16,757 nucleotides of DNA. Source: an uncultured Eubacteriales bacterium (GTDB lineage: Bacteria > Bacillota > Clostridia > Lachnospirales > Lachnospiraceae). The notes under the pieces were generated by a model. The model saw nothing but the letters and a program-made list of their open reading frames with translations, was not told the origin of the DNA and made no database searches. The stretch covers positions 1 through 16,757 of the forward strand of contig OMSP01000151.1 of assembly GCA_900313775.1 (NCBI GenBank), written 5' to 3'. This document shows, one piece after another, positions 1-6,922 of this stretch. Each line of letters starts with the position of its first letter. The first letter of the stretch is position 1. Position numbers and translations under genes: made by a program.

Positions 1-1075
1 ATCCCATAAAGGGAAGCGGCTGGATCTGATGCGCACCGAAGTCGATCAGGGCCTTGACATGTCCGGCAATCAGTTCTCCGTCGTTGGTCACGCCCATGCG
101 TACATGGAACTTGGACGGGTATTTGTTGTGGCTGTAGAAATCTTCCTCACGGCTCGGTGCGATCCTGACCGGACGGTGTGCTTTCAAAGCAAGCGCCGCA
201 CAGATCGGAATGACCGAGTTGACCTGGATAGATGATCCGAAGGCACCGCCGAAGGCGAGCTTCTTGACATTGACTTTGCTCAGCGGCATCTGCAGCGAAT
301 GAGCGAGCAGCTGACGTGCGCCGTGAATCGACTGGATCGTGCCCCACACGGTGATCGATCCGTCTACTTCAGGCTTGACCGCCGCACATTTGGGCTCCAT
401 CTGCGCATGATAAATACGGCGCAGGTTGAAGTCTTCCTCAAATACGCGGTCAGCTTTCTTCATCGCGCCCTCAACATCACCTTCGTAGATGTTGCGGATA
501 ACGCCGATGTTGTTCTTGACCTTGATCTCCTCGGTATCGAAATAGATCGTGTCATACAGCTGCGGCGCATCATCCTTGAGCGCTTCTTCCGGCTCATAGA
601 CTGCCGGCAGTTCTTTGTACTCGACTTTGATAGCGCGCAGCGCTTTATAAGCGAGCTCTTCCGTATCAGCTGCTACAGCGGCAATAGCCTCGCCGACGTG
701 ACGGCATTTGTGCGGAAGAATCGTACGGTCACGATAGGTTCCCGACGGAGTCGATACGCTTCGCTCGTTGTACACGATGACCGGATCGATATCATCATAA
801 GTCAGGCATACAGCGCCCATAGCCTCGGCCTCACTCGTATCCATGGAGACGATCTCCGCATGCGGATACGGGCTGCGCAGGCAAACGCCGTACATCATGT
901 CAGGGATGATGACATCAGACGCGTAAGTCATCGTACCTGATGCTTTTGCAGGGCCGTCCGAACGGGGTGTGTTCACGCCGATCATGGACTGGCAGTAGTC
1001 CGCACCGTGCGGTGCAAACTTTGGCATCAGATGATTCAGATACAGTCTGGGGTTAATATCTTGCTTCTGCTCCAA
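1..1075 (-). CDS. Xanthine dehydrogenase-family molybdopterin-binding subunit (3'-truncated by window edge)
   Basis: Only the first 358 residues are in the window; the rest lies beyond base 1. Residues about 30-160 resemble the a/b hammerhead domain of molybdenum hydroxylases (TPRSDGPAKASGTMTYASD), and about 195-358 the first molybdopterin-binding domain, with HAQMEP (223-228), TIQSIHGARQ (246-255), FGGAFGSS (275-282) and APSREED (306-312). Family members hydroxylate purines, aldehydes or N-heterocycles at a Mo=S centre. I chose a TTG start at 1075 because GGAG lies 8 bases upstream and the promoter would start transcription near 1107, almost on top of the alternative in-frame ATG at 1105. 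The usual GGGFGGK loop reads GGAFGSS here, so substrate or cofactor contacts may differ. Family call firm; substrate unknown. No iron-sulfur or FAD subunit precedes it, so partners would lie to the left. Confidence 0.9.
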   Translation of the reverse strand, partial: MEQKQDINPRLYLNHLMPKFAPHGADYCQSMIGVNTPRSDGPAKASGTMTYASDVIIPDMMYGVCLRSPYPHAEIVSMDTSEAEAMGAVCLTYDDIDPVIVYNERSVSTPSGTYRDRTILPHKCRHVGEAIAAVAADTEELAYKALRAIKVEYKELPAVYEPEEALKDDAPQLYDTIYFDTEEIKVKNNIGVIRNIYEGDVEGAMKKADRVFEEDFNLRRIYHAQMEPKCAAVKPEVDGSITVWGTIQSIHGARQLLAHSLQMPLSKVNVKKLAFGGAFGSSIQVNSVIPICAALALKAHRPVRIAPSREEDFYSHNKYPSKFHVRMGVTNDGELIAGHVKALIDFGAHQIQPLPFMG

Positions 1076-1113
1076 AACAACCACTCCTTTTTTATTTGCA
1101 AACATTAGTGTCC

Positions 1114-1142
1114 TAGATACTATCATTGTATGCATTTGTCAA
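1114..1142 (-). promoter_or_regulatory. Promoter of the xanthine dehydrogenase-type gene
   Basis: Reading the minus strand, TTGACA (1142-1137), a 17-base spacer and TATCTA (1119-1114) form a sigma-A-like promoter. Transcription would start near 1107 and leave a leader of about 30 bases before the TTG start. The -35 is perfect; the -10 is weak in its second half, which suits a regulated promoter. Confidence 0.6.
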
Positions 1143-1158
1143 AAATAAAACAACAGAA

Positions 1159-1188
1159 TAAAGTAGCTATATGTAGCTATATGTGATA
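1159..1188. repeat. Short tandem repeat and degenerate operator-like site upstream of the xdh promoter
   Basis: TAAAGTAGCTATA (1159-1171) resembles the TAAAG-N4-CTTTA palindromes found elsewhere in the window, with one base missing and one changed. It runs into two tandem copies of TAGCTATATG (1164-1183). It lies about 17 bases upstream of the xdh -35 box. A regulator site is possible, but the match is imperfect. Confidence 0.3.
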
Positions 1189-1200
1189 CAATGTCGAGGC

Positions 1201-1239
1201 AGGACCTTCGCGTCATGCTCGCATGTAAGCGAAGGTCCT
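1201..1239. repeat. Strong inverted repeat (hairpin) before the transposase region
   Basis: AGGACCTTCGC (1201-1211) pairs perfectly with GCGAAGGTCCT (1229-1239), and CATGC (1214-1218) with GCATG (1221-1225) inside it, giving a two-tier hairpin. No run of T follows on either strand, so a simple intrinsic terminator is unlikely. It directly abuts the 94-bp tandem repeat and may be part of the left end of the element or shield the transposase gene from read-through. Confidence 0.6.
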
Positions 1240-1423
1240 GGTGAGACATGCCCGACACGAGGAAGGAGCGGGGCAAAGCCCTGCGGATTCCGAGTGGCGC
1301 AAGTCTGCGCAGCAGACCTGTATCACATGTCCTGGTGAGACATACCCGGCACGAGGAAGGAGCGGGGCAAAGCCCTGCGGATTCCGAGTGGCGCAGGTCT
1401 GCATGGCAGACCTGTATCACATA
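1236..1423. repeat. 94-bp non-coding tandem repeat, two copies
   Basis: Copy 1 (1236-1329) and copy 2 (1330-1423) differ at only a few bases. Each unit holds a GGGC-aaa-GCCC hairpin and, near its end, a GTCTGC-N3-GCAGAC hairpin; in copy 2 the loop and flanking bases have changed while the stem is kept. A short remnant of a third start (GGAGACAT, 1429-1436) runs into the transposase ribosome site. The period is not a multiple of three, so the repeat is not a repeated protein segment. Together with the hairpin at 1201-1239 it fills most of the gene-free stretch 1106-1438. Confidence 0.8.
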
Positions 1424-1438
1424 TGATCGGAGACATCA

Positions 1439-3082
1439 ATGAAAGTAACCATCTCCCGTTCCAAAAACCAGACTATCTACTACATCAGCAAATCCATCCG
1501 TTTGAACGGGCGCTCTACGACCCGCACAGTCGAAAAACTCGGCACTGAAGAGGAGGTCCGGGCGCGCGCAGGCGGCATGGATCCCTACGAGTGGGCCAAG
1601 CAATACGCGGCCGAACTGACGCGCAAGGAGAAGGAGAGCGGCGAGGCTATCCGCTACTCTCCCACGCGGCTGATCCGTAAAAATGCCAATCAGACGATCA
1701 ATATCAGCTATCTGTTCCCGCAGGATATCTATTATGATCTCGGAATTCATGACCTCTGCGACAGAATGACTGAGCAGTACTCTCTTCCGTTTGATTTTAA
1801 TCAGGTATTCTCCCGGCTGATCTATACCCGCGTGATCTATCACGCTTCCAAACACGGTACTTTTGAGCTGTCAAAGAACTTCCTGGAGAAACCTCAGTTC
1901 TCAGAGGCTGATATCGACCGCGCACTTAAGTTTCTCGCGGTCACGCCTCTGACATTTCAACGGCAGCTCTACCGAAAAATGGCTTTGTCGAACATCCCCG
2001 ACGGCAGGATCCTCTTCTACGATTGCACTAATTATTATCTTGAGACCGGCGAACATGATTTTGCAGAACCCCGGTCATTCGATTCCGGCACACCAATGAT
2101 GCCGATCATCCAGCTGGGCCTTCTGACTGATGCCAACGGTCTGCCCCTCTCTTTTGATATGCTCCGTGATCTCGGTGCCAAACCGCCGGCCATGACTTCG
2201 CTCGAGCACGATATTATTAATGAAATGGATCCAAGGCAGATCATCGTCTGTTCCGGTGCCGGTCTCACAAATATCGCCAGAAATAAGTTTGTGTACGACC
2301 ATGACGTCCGGCATATCCGTGTCGAATCCATGAACAAACTTGACGCATCTCTCATGCACTACGCGCTCAATGTCACGGACTGGCATATCGGAAACAGAAA
2401 AAAGACTTACAGGATCGATCAGGTCGATGAGAAAAAACATTTCAACACGGATTTTTATAAGGAAAGGACGCTGATGATCGACGGCAGGCTTCAGCGCATG
2501 ATAGTTACGTTTTCAATGTATCAGCAGGCGAGACAGCGCTGGATCAGGCAGCGGCAGCTTACGCGTGTCAACGATATCATTGAGTCTGCCAGCACCCGTT
2601 ACGGGCAGAGCGAGTACATCAGGCGGCTCGAACAGGAGGAACGGCTCGATGGATTCTCGGTCTTTTTCACCGACTCCGATCTGGAGCCGCAGACACTGAT
2701 CCCCATCATCCGCAGACGCCGTGAGATCGAGGAGAACTTCCGGACCGTCAAGCGAGAACTGCGCTCCCGGTCTCTGGAGATGAACGGACGGGAAAAGCTC
2801 TACTCCCACTTTATGATCTGCTTTATTTCCTCTCTGATCGAAAGGATCATCGAACTCAAGCTTGGTGACCGCTATCCCTTTGAAGATCTGAGCGATGTTC
2901 TCCGCGTCATGAACATGCTCGACATCCCCTCGGAAGGTTATATTCCGATATATTCCCGCAACGATCTGAGCGATGCCCTCCATGAGGCGTTCGGTTTCAG
3001 AACAGACAATCAGATCACCTCCGGCCGGACGATCCGCAAGATCTGCGCAGACACAAAAAGACCGCGCGCGATTGATTTGTAA
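1439..3082 (+). CDS. IS1634-family (IS4-type) DDE transposase, probably inactive
   Basis: A 547-residue protein, a normal length for the family, with start set by GGAG six bases before the ATG. The N-terminus (TISRSKNQTIYYISKS) and the C-terminal catalytic segment REIEENFRTVK resemble IS1634/IS4-type transposases. The first catalytic aspartate is probably D195 in FYDCTNYY, and the glutamate E431 with K438 fits the E-(6)-K signature. Where relatives as I recall them have a Cys-x-Asp-Ala-Gly-Leu motif, this protein has C271-S-G-A-G-L, with Gly273 in the position of the second aspartate. That single change would be expected to stop catalysis. The tyrosine of the Y-(2)-R signature also appears replaced by isoleucine. 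No second gene belongs to it. Family assignment is good; inactivity is inferred. Confidence 0.85.
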   Translation: MKVTISRSKNQTIYYISKSIRLNGRSTTRTVEKLGTEEEVRARAGGMDPYEWAKQYAAELTRKEKESGEAIRYSPTRLIRKNANQTINISYLFPQDIYYDLGIHDLCDRMTEQYSLPFDFNQVFSRLIYTRVIYHASKHGTFELSKNFLEKPQFSEADIDRALKFLAVTPLTFQRQLYRKMALSNIPDGRILFYDCTNYYLETGEHDFAEPRSFDSGTPMMPIIQLGLLTDANGLPLSFDMLRDLGAKPPAMTSLEHDIINEMDPRQIIVCSGAGLTNIARNKFVYDHDVRHIRVESMNKLDASLMHYALNVTDWHIGNRKKTYRIDQVDEKKHFNTDFYKERTLMIDGRLQRMIVTFSMYQQARQRWIRQRQLTRVNDIIESASTRYGQSEYIRRLEQEERLDGFSVFFTDSDLEPQTLIPIIRRRREIEENFRTVKRELRSRSLEMNGREKLYSHFMICFISSLIERIIELKLGDRYPFEDLSDVLRVMNMLDIPSEGYIPIYSRNDLSDALHEAFGFRTDNQITSGRTIRKICADTKRPRAIDL

Positions 3083-3094
3083 AGTGCACTTTAC
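3079..3094. promoter_or_regulatory. Perfect 16-bp palindrome, putative MerR-type operator O1
   Basis: GTAAAGTGCACTTTAC is a perfect palindrome. It overlaps the transposase stop codon (3080-3082) and lies 51 bp, centre to centre, upstream of a second copy in the aminotransferase promoter. The same core recurs near the merR gene. It has no T tract, so it does not look like a terminator. Confidence 0.65.
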
Positions 3095-3124
3095 TTTTTG
3101 CCCTATTGATTGTTTTTCAGTCGC

Positions 3125-3155
3125 TTGACATAAAGTTAGCTTTACATATTATACT
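3125..3155 (+). promoter_or_regulatory. Aminotransferase promoter with long 19-bp spacer
   Basis: TTGACA (3125-3130) and TATACT (3150-3155) are separated by 19 bases. That overlong spacer, filled by a palindrome, is the known hallmark of promoters activated by MerR-family proteins, which untwist the spacer. An alternative -10, TATTAT (3147-3152), would give a normal 16-base spacer, so constitutive use cannot be excluded. The leader to the ATG would be about 70 bases. Confidence 0.65.
3131..3144. promoter_or_regulatory. Putative MerR-type operator O2 inside the promoter spacer
   Basis: TAAAGTTAGCTTTA has 5-bp perfect arms and sits directly after the -35 box, inside the spacer. It matches the arms of O1 (3079-3094), O3 (16430-16443) and, imperfectly, O4 (16481-16494). 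Confidence 0.65.
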
Positions 3156-3229
3156 TTTTCTATCGTCAGAATCCACATATTAATTAGTGGATAAGTAATT
3201 TGCGTAACTTTTATCAAGGAGGTCTTTTC

Positions 3230-4579
3230 ATGGACAAAAACGCAACACTCAAAGAACTGGAAAGAGTACTCGGCTTTCTGGACACTGATGAGCTGACGGC
3301 TGATCAGGCAAAGACAATTACCGAGGACACAGAGTACAACTATGATCATTATTTCAACCCCGGATGGATGGATTTCCGTAAGTCCTGTACTCCCGATGGC
3401 ACGACCATGGAGTGGGCAGATGATCCGGAGCACGTCATGGACGTCAACGGCGTACCGTACATCGATCTGATCGGTGGTTTCGGTACCTATATCTGCGGTC
3501 ACCGCAATCCTGAGATCCTTCACTATGTCAAGAAGCAGATGGATCGTCTGACGCTTTCCTCGACTGAGCTGCTTGAGCCGCTTCGTGGCTACCTCAGCGA
3601 GATCATGGCTATGATCACACCCGGCGATCTTCAGTATACCTACCTGACCAACGGTGGTGCTGAGGCTGTCGAGATGGCCATCAAACTGGCTCTTCTCTAC
3701 AATGGCCCGGGATTCTTCATCGCAACGACCGGCGGCTTCCACGGCAAGTCCATCGGTGCTGTTTCCATGACAGCCAACCCGAGCTTCCGCGGACCGTATA
3801 TCGGCAACCTGATGGAGTGTGTCCGCCACGTGAAGTTTGGCGATGCTGACCAGCTTGAGAACGCTATCAAGAACCTGCAGGCAGTTGGTGAGAAGGTCAC
3901 AGCCTTCATCATCGAGCCGGTTCAGGGCGAGTCCGGCTGCCACGTCCCGTATGACGGCTATCTGAAAGACTGCCGCGAGATCACCAAGAAGTACGGCGTC
4001 CTTCTCATCCTCGATGAGATCCAGACAGGTCTTGGACGTACCGGTTATCTGTGGCGCTCCATGAAGGAAGATGTCACTCCGGATATCATGACATTCGGTA
4101 AGGTTTCTTCCGGTGGTATCATCCCGATCACAGGTATCGTTTCCCGCAAGGAAGTCTTCGAGAACTCCGGCCTGATTGAGAATCCGTTTATCCTTGGTTC
4201 TCCGACATTCGGCGGCAACGCTCTTGCTTGCTCTTCGACACTCGGAACCATCAACTACATCCTGAAGAATGACATCCCGACGATGGCTCAGGAGAAGGGT
4301 GACTACTACATGAAGTCTCTCGTTGAGATGCAGAAGCGTCATCCGATCCTGGCAGAGCTTCGCCAGGCCGGTCTTCTGATCGCGATGGAGTTTGAGACCG
4401 CTGAGCTCGGCTGGGAAGTCTCCAAAGAGTGCTTCGCACGCCAGGTCATGGTCGCCGGTACTCTGAACAATGCCCGCGTTATCCGTATCGAGCCGCCGGC
4501 AATTCAGAGCTATGAGACGATCGACAAGGCTCTTGAGGTTATCGACGCAGCTATCACAACTGTTGAGAAGAACGCGTAA
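3230..4579 (+). CDS. Class III PLP aminotransferase, putrescine aminotransferase-like
   Basis: A 449-residue cytosolic enzyme of the ornithine/putrescine aminotransferase group, expected to move an amino group from an amine or omega-amino acid to a 2-oxo acid and release an aldehyde. The start follows AAGGAGG by seven bases. PLP-site motifs are in order: NGGAEAVE (141-148), FHGKS (170-174), LDEIQTG with D262 contacting the pyridine nitrogen, the Schiff-base lysine K291 in FGKVSSGG, and TFGGN (326-330). The C-terminal VAGTLNN...IRIEPP segment and the GGFG...GHRNP region closely recall E. coli putrescine aminotransferase (PatA/YgjG), which also has an N-terminal extension. It is a single-gene unit with its own promoter and terminator. 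The MerR-like operators ahead of it suggest induction. Substrate could be putrescine, cadaverine, ornithine or another amine. Confidence 0.88.
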   Translation: MDKNATLKELERVLGFLDTDELTADQAKTITEDTEYNYDHYFNPGWMDFRKSCTPDGTTMEWADDPEHVMDVNGVPYIDLIGGFGTYICGHRNPEILHYVKKQMDRLTLSSTELLEPLRGYLSEIMAMITPGDLQYTYLTNGGAEAVEMAIKLALLYNGPGFFIATTGGFHGKSIGAVSMTANPSFRGPYIGNLMECVRHVKFGDADQLENAIKNLQAVGEKVTAFIIEPVQGESGCHVPYDGYLKDCREITKKYGVLLILDEIQTGLGRTGYLWRSMKEDVTPDIMTFGKVSSGGIIPITGIVSRKEVFENSGLIENPFILGSPTFGGNALACSSTLGTINYILKNDIPTMAQEKGDYYMKSLVEMQKRHPILAELRQAGLLIAMEFETAELGWEVSKECFARQVMVAGTLNNARVIRIEPPAIQSYETIDKALEVIDAAITTVEKNA

Positions 4580-4613
4580 GCATCCTCAGGAATCATTCGA
4601 TTCAATCGGACAT

Positions 4614-4640
4614 AAAAGGGTGCCGCCTGTTGGCGGCGCC
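4614..4640 (+). terminator. Intrinsic terminator after the aminotransferase
   Basis: AAAAGGG-t-GCCGCC pairs with GGCGGC-g-CCCTTTT around a TGTT loop, followed by CTTT. It lies about 35 bases after the stop codon and is strong enough to act on both strands. Confidence 0.85.
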
Positions 4641-4662
4641 CTTTTCTTTCCTGTATAATTCA

Positions 4663-4691
4663 TTGACTCAAAAATATCAATACGGTATAAT
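4663..4691 (+). promoter_or_regulatory. Strong promoter of the moaD-like/aor operon
   Basis: TTGACT (4663-4668), a 17-base spacer and TATAAT (4686-4691) make a near-consensus sigma-A promoter just after the upstream terminator. Transcription would begin near 4698, leaving a leader of about 65 bases. Confidence 0.8.
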
Positions 4692-4717
4692 TTACTGTGC
4701 GAGTAGCATGTGGAACA

Positions 4718-4752
4718 TCTGCATTTGGCCGGGGACAGGACCCCGACGCAGA
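4718..4752 (+). promoter_or_regulatory. Two-tier hairpin in the moaD-like/aor leader
   Basis: TCTGC (4718-4722) can pair with GCAGA (4748-4752), and inside this CGGGG (4730-4734) with CCCCG (4741-4745) around an ACAGGA loop. The hairpin ends just before the ribosome site AGGAG (4756-4760). The GGGG arm could instead pair with CCCC at 4760-4763 beside the start codon, so it might tune translation. I cannot match it to a known molybdenum or tungsten cofactor riboswitch. Confidence 0.4.
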
Positions 4753-4763
4753 CTAGGAGCCCC

Positions 4764-5021
4764 ATGATCACAGTTAAATTTTTAAGCGGTTTAGAGCGAC
4801 GACTCGGGCTGTCCGACAATCTTTATTCTTTTGAGGAACCGGTTCCGGTCCCCTTTCGTTCGCTCGTAGAAAAGCTGAATATTCGCAATCTTGACAGCAT
4901 CACACGACCGCTCTTCGTGAACTGTGAGAAGGAGACTTTGACGTTCGACAAAGCGCTTGCAGATCTCAACGTTCCTGACGGGGAAACGGTAGTTATTTTT
5001 ATGATCAACGGAGGAGGTTAA
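4764..5021 (+). CDS. MoaD/ThiS-like sulfur carrier protein paired with AOR
   Basis: An 85-residue ubiquitin-fold-type protein ending in MINGGG. Carriers of this kind are charged at the C-terminal glycine by an E1-like enzyme, accept sulfur as a thiocarboxylate and deliver it to the dithiolene of the pterin cofactor (MoaD) or to thiazole (ThiS). The ATG at 4764 is preceded by TAGGAG; an in-frame upstream ATG at 4710 lacks this support. Its TAA overlaps the ATG of the aldehyde oxidoreductase, so the two are translationally coupled. Pairing with an aor gene is a known arrangement for tungsten enzymes and argues for a role in tungstopterin assembly. The matching E1 in this window would be the gene at 9115-10146. 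Confidence 0.8.
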   Translation: MITVKFLSGLERRLGLSDNLYSFEEPVPVPFRSLVEKLNIRNLDSITRPLFVNCEKETLTFDKALADLNVPDGETVVIFMINGGG

Positions 5022-6895
5022 TGATGGTAAAAGGCGGATATATGGGCAAGTACCTGGTAGTCGACATGACAACGGGCACTTGCGAAACGCATGAATGGGA
5101 TGAGAAGTATCTGGAGCTGTTTGTCGGCGGCCCGGCTCTCGGAGCGAGGATGCTCTGGGATATGATGCCGGCTCACGTCGACGCGCTGGCACCTGAAAGC
5201 GTCTTTGGCTTTCTGGCTTCGCCGCTCAACGGGACCAATGCTCTCTTTGGCGGACGTTATACCGTAGTCAGCAAATCACCGGTCACAAACGGCTTCAACG
5301 ACGCTAACTCAGGCGGATACTTCGGCCCCGAGCTGAAAAAAGCCGGTTTTGATGCTCTGTTTATCAAGGGCAAATCAGAAAAGCCGGTCTATCTGCTGAT
5401 CACTGATGATAAATGCGAGATCCGTGACGCCTCTCATGTCTGGGGCAAGGATTACTACGAGGCAGAGGCCATCGTTCGCGACGAAGTCGAGGCGGAACTC
5501 GGCGTGAAGAATGTCCGCACGGCGGGTATCGGCCCGGCCGGCGAGCGCGGCAGCCACATGGCGGCCCTGATGAACGATATGCACCATACGGCGGGACGCG
5601 GAGGTTCTGCTGCGGTGCTTGGCGCCAAGGGTGTCAAGATGGTCGCGGTCAAGGGAACGAAGAAGATCCCGGTCGCGGATATCGACAAACTCAATGAAAT
5701 GAAGAAAGGTTATCTGGCTGCTCTGAAGGAAGCCGACATCCAGGTCTTCAAAGATTCCGGTTCCGGTGAGGCAGCCCCCGGCTGTATCCTCGGCAACGAT
5801 GCCTCCACCCGCAACTGGAGCGCAGTCGGCGCTGATTACTACACCCCCGAGGAGGCTGAAAAGCTCGGTTCTCCGTGGGCAGACAAGAAGTACAAGACCA
5901 AGAGCAAAGCCTGTGCGGCCTGCCCGCTCGGATGCGGTGCTCTGTACAAGGTAGAGGACGGCGCCTATCCGATCGGCGATACGACACGCCCACAGTATGA
6001 GACGATCGCAGCCTTCTCCAGCAATATCCTGGTCAAGGATCCGGCCGTCAACATCTATGCAAATGATCTGCTGAACCGCGCCGGTATCGATACGATCTCA
6101 GCCGGCGGCACCGTTGCCTGGGCAATCGAAGCCTTCGAGAACGGTGATCTGACTGAGGAAGACACCGATGGCATCAAACTGGCTTGGGGCGATGGCGACG
6201 CCGCCATCGAGCTGGTCAAGAAGATGTGCTCCGGCGAGGGCTGCGGCGAGATCTTCCAGCATGGTACCAAGTATGCCTGCGAAGCCTTTGGCGGTCGCGG
6301 CGCACAATTCATGACCACCTTCTCCGGTATCGAGCCCGGTCAGCACGACCCGCGCCTGATGCCCGGTCTGGGGCGCGCCTACAAATGGGATCCCGTTCCG
6401 GGACGTCATGTAAAGGGCACGACCGGCTATGTCATTGAAGATGACAAATACAACTTCGGCGAGGACGGCCCGCATACCGGTGCCACTGATGTCGAGTGGA
6501 CCAGCTATACAGAGTTGGAGAGCGCAGCCGGCTTCTGCCAGTTTGGCGGTATCTACGGCGGCCAGTTTACGGCGGTCGAAGACGTAGAGGCCGTGACAGG
6601 CCTCGCTGTGGACCTGTCCACCTACGGTCCGCGTTCATTCCTGATGCGTCTGGCCTTCTCCGTACGTGAGGGTATCGAGCGCAAAGACTATACAGCCAAC
6701 CCGCGCAACATGGGTGAGCCGCCGCTTAAAGGTGGTCCGACGGACGGCGTAACGATCCCGGTCGATGAACTGGGCGAGCGTTTCTACGAGGCTCTCGGCT
6801 GCGACAAAGAGCACTTCTGGCCGTACAAAGACACACTCACGGCACTTGGCGGACTGGATGATGTCGCCGAGGAGATCGGACTGGATAGGCCGTAA
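5021..6895 (+). CDS. Aldehyde:ferredoxin oxidoreductase (AOR family, tungsten-type)
   Basis: A 624-residue cytosolic enzyme expected to oxidise aldehydes to carboxylic acids and reduce ferredoxin, using a tungsten (or molybdenum) bis-pyranopterin and one [4Fe-4S] cluster. The N-terminus GGYMGKYLVVDMTTG is typical of the family. Cluster ligands are visible: C298-x2-C301-x3-C305 in CAACPLGCG, and a distant fourth, C506, in AAGFCQFGG. Pterin-binding segments RAGIDTISAGG and ESAAGFCQF correspond to the two DxxGL-type motifs. The start overlaps the stop of the sulfur-carrier gene as TAATG; a second ATG at 5024 is equally plausible, since GGAGGAGG at 5010-5017 serves either. A hairpin terminator follows. 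AOR, FOR and other subgroups cannot be separated by eye, so the aldehyde is unknown. Confidence 0.92.
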   Translation: MMVKGGYMGKYLVVDMTTGTCETHEWDEKYLELFVGGPALGARMLWDMMPAHVDALAPESVFGFLASPLNGTNALFGGRYTVVSKSPVTNGFNDANSGGYFGPELKKAGFDALFIKGKSEKPVYLLITDDKCEIRDASHVWGKDYYEAEAIVRDEVEAELGVKNVRTAGIGPAGERGSHMAALMNDMHHTAGRGGSAAVLGAKGVKMVAVKGTKKIPVADIDKLNEMKKGYLAALKEADIQVFKDSGSGEAAPGCILGNDASTRNWSAVGADYYTPEEAEKLGSPWADKKYKTKSKACAACPLGCGALYKVEDGAYPIGDTTRPQYETIAAFSSNILVKDPAVNIYANDLLNRAGIDTISAGGTVAWAIEAFENGDLTEEDTDGIKLAWGDGDAAIELVKKMCSGEGCGEIFQHGTKYACEAFGGRGAQFMTTFSGIEPGQHDPRLMPGLGRAYKWDPVPGRHVKGTTGYVIEDDKYNFGEDGPHTGATDVEWTSYTELESAAGFCQFGGIYGGQFTAVEDVEAVTGLAVDLSTYGPRSFLMRLAFSVREGIERKDYTANPRNMGEPPLKGGPTDGVTIPVDELGERFYEALGCDKEHFWPYKDTLTALGGLDDVAEEIGLDRP

Positions 6896-6922
6896 AACCC
6901 AAAACTCACACGAGTAAACATC

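Larger units (their letters stand above)
1236..3082 (+). mobile_element. IS1634-like insertion sequence or remnant (borders unresolved)
   Basis: The transposase gene and the repeat-rich stretch just before it look foreign to the metabolic genes on both sides. I could not find convincing terminal inverted repeats or a target-site duplication. The coding region ends inside a palindrome that matches operators elsewhere in the window, so the right end of the element may be missing. Limits given here are the repeat start and the stop codon and are only approximate. Confidence 0.4.

Noticed and set aside
299..940. Plus-strand reading frame opposite the left-edge hydroxylase
   Set aside because: The minus strand encodes continuous xanthine dehydrogenase-family sequence across the same bases.
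1236..1423. CRISPR array
   Set aside because: Only two directly abutting long units with no spacers between them.
1213..1442. Small overlapping reading frames on both strands within the tandem repeat
   Set aside because: The 94-bp period breaks the frame between copies, and there are no ribosome sites, so coding is unlikely.
1141..3125. Terminal inverted repeats and target duplication of an insertion sequence
   Set aside because: Comparing sequence left of the transposase with the reverse complement of the sequence to its right gave only short A/T-rich matches around TAAAGT, not convincing termini.
3149..4342. Long minus-strand reading frame (397 codons) opposite the aminotransferase
   Set aside because: It lies antisense to a gene with full PLP-enzyme motifs, has no ribosome site or recognisable domain, and arises from codon bias on the real strand.
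4698..4763. Molybdenum/tungsten cofactor riboswitch ahead of the moaD-like gene
   Set aside because: The leader is too short and I cannot recognise the conserved core; only a simple hairpin is supported.
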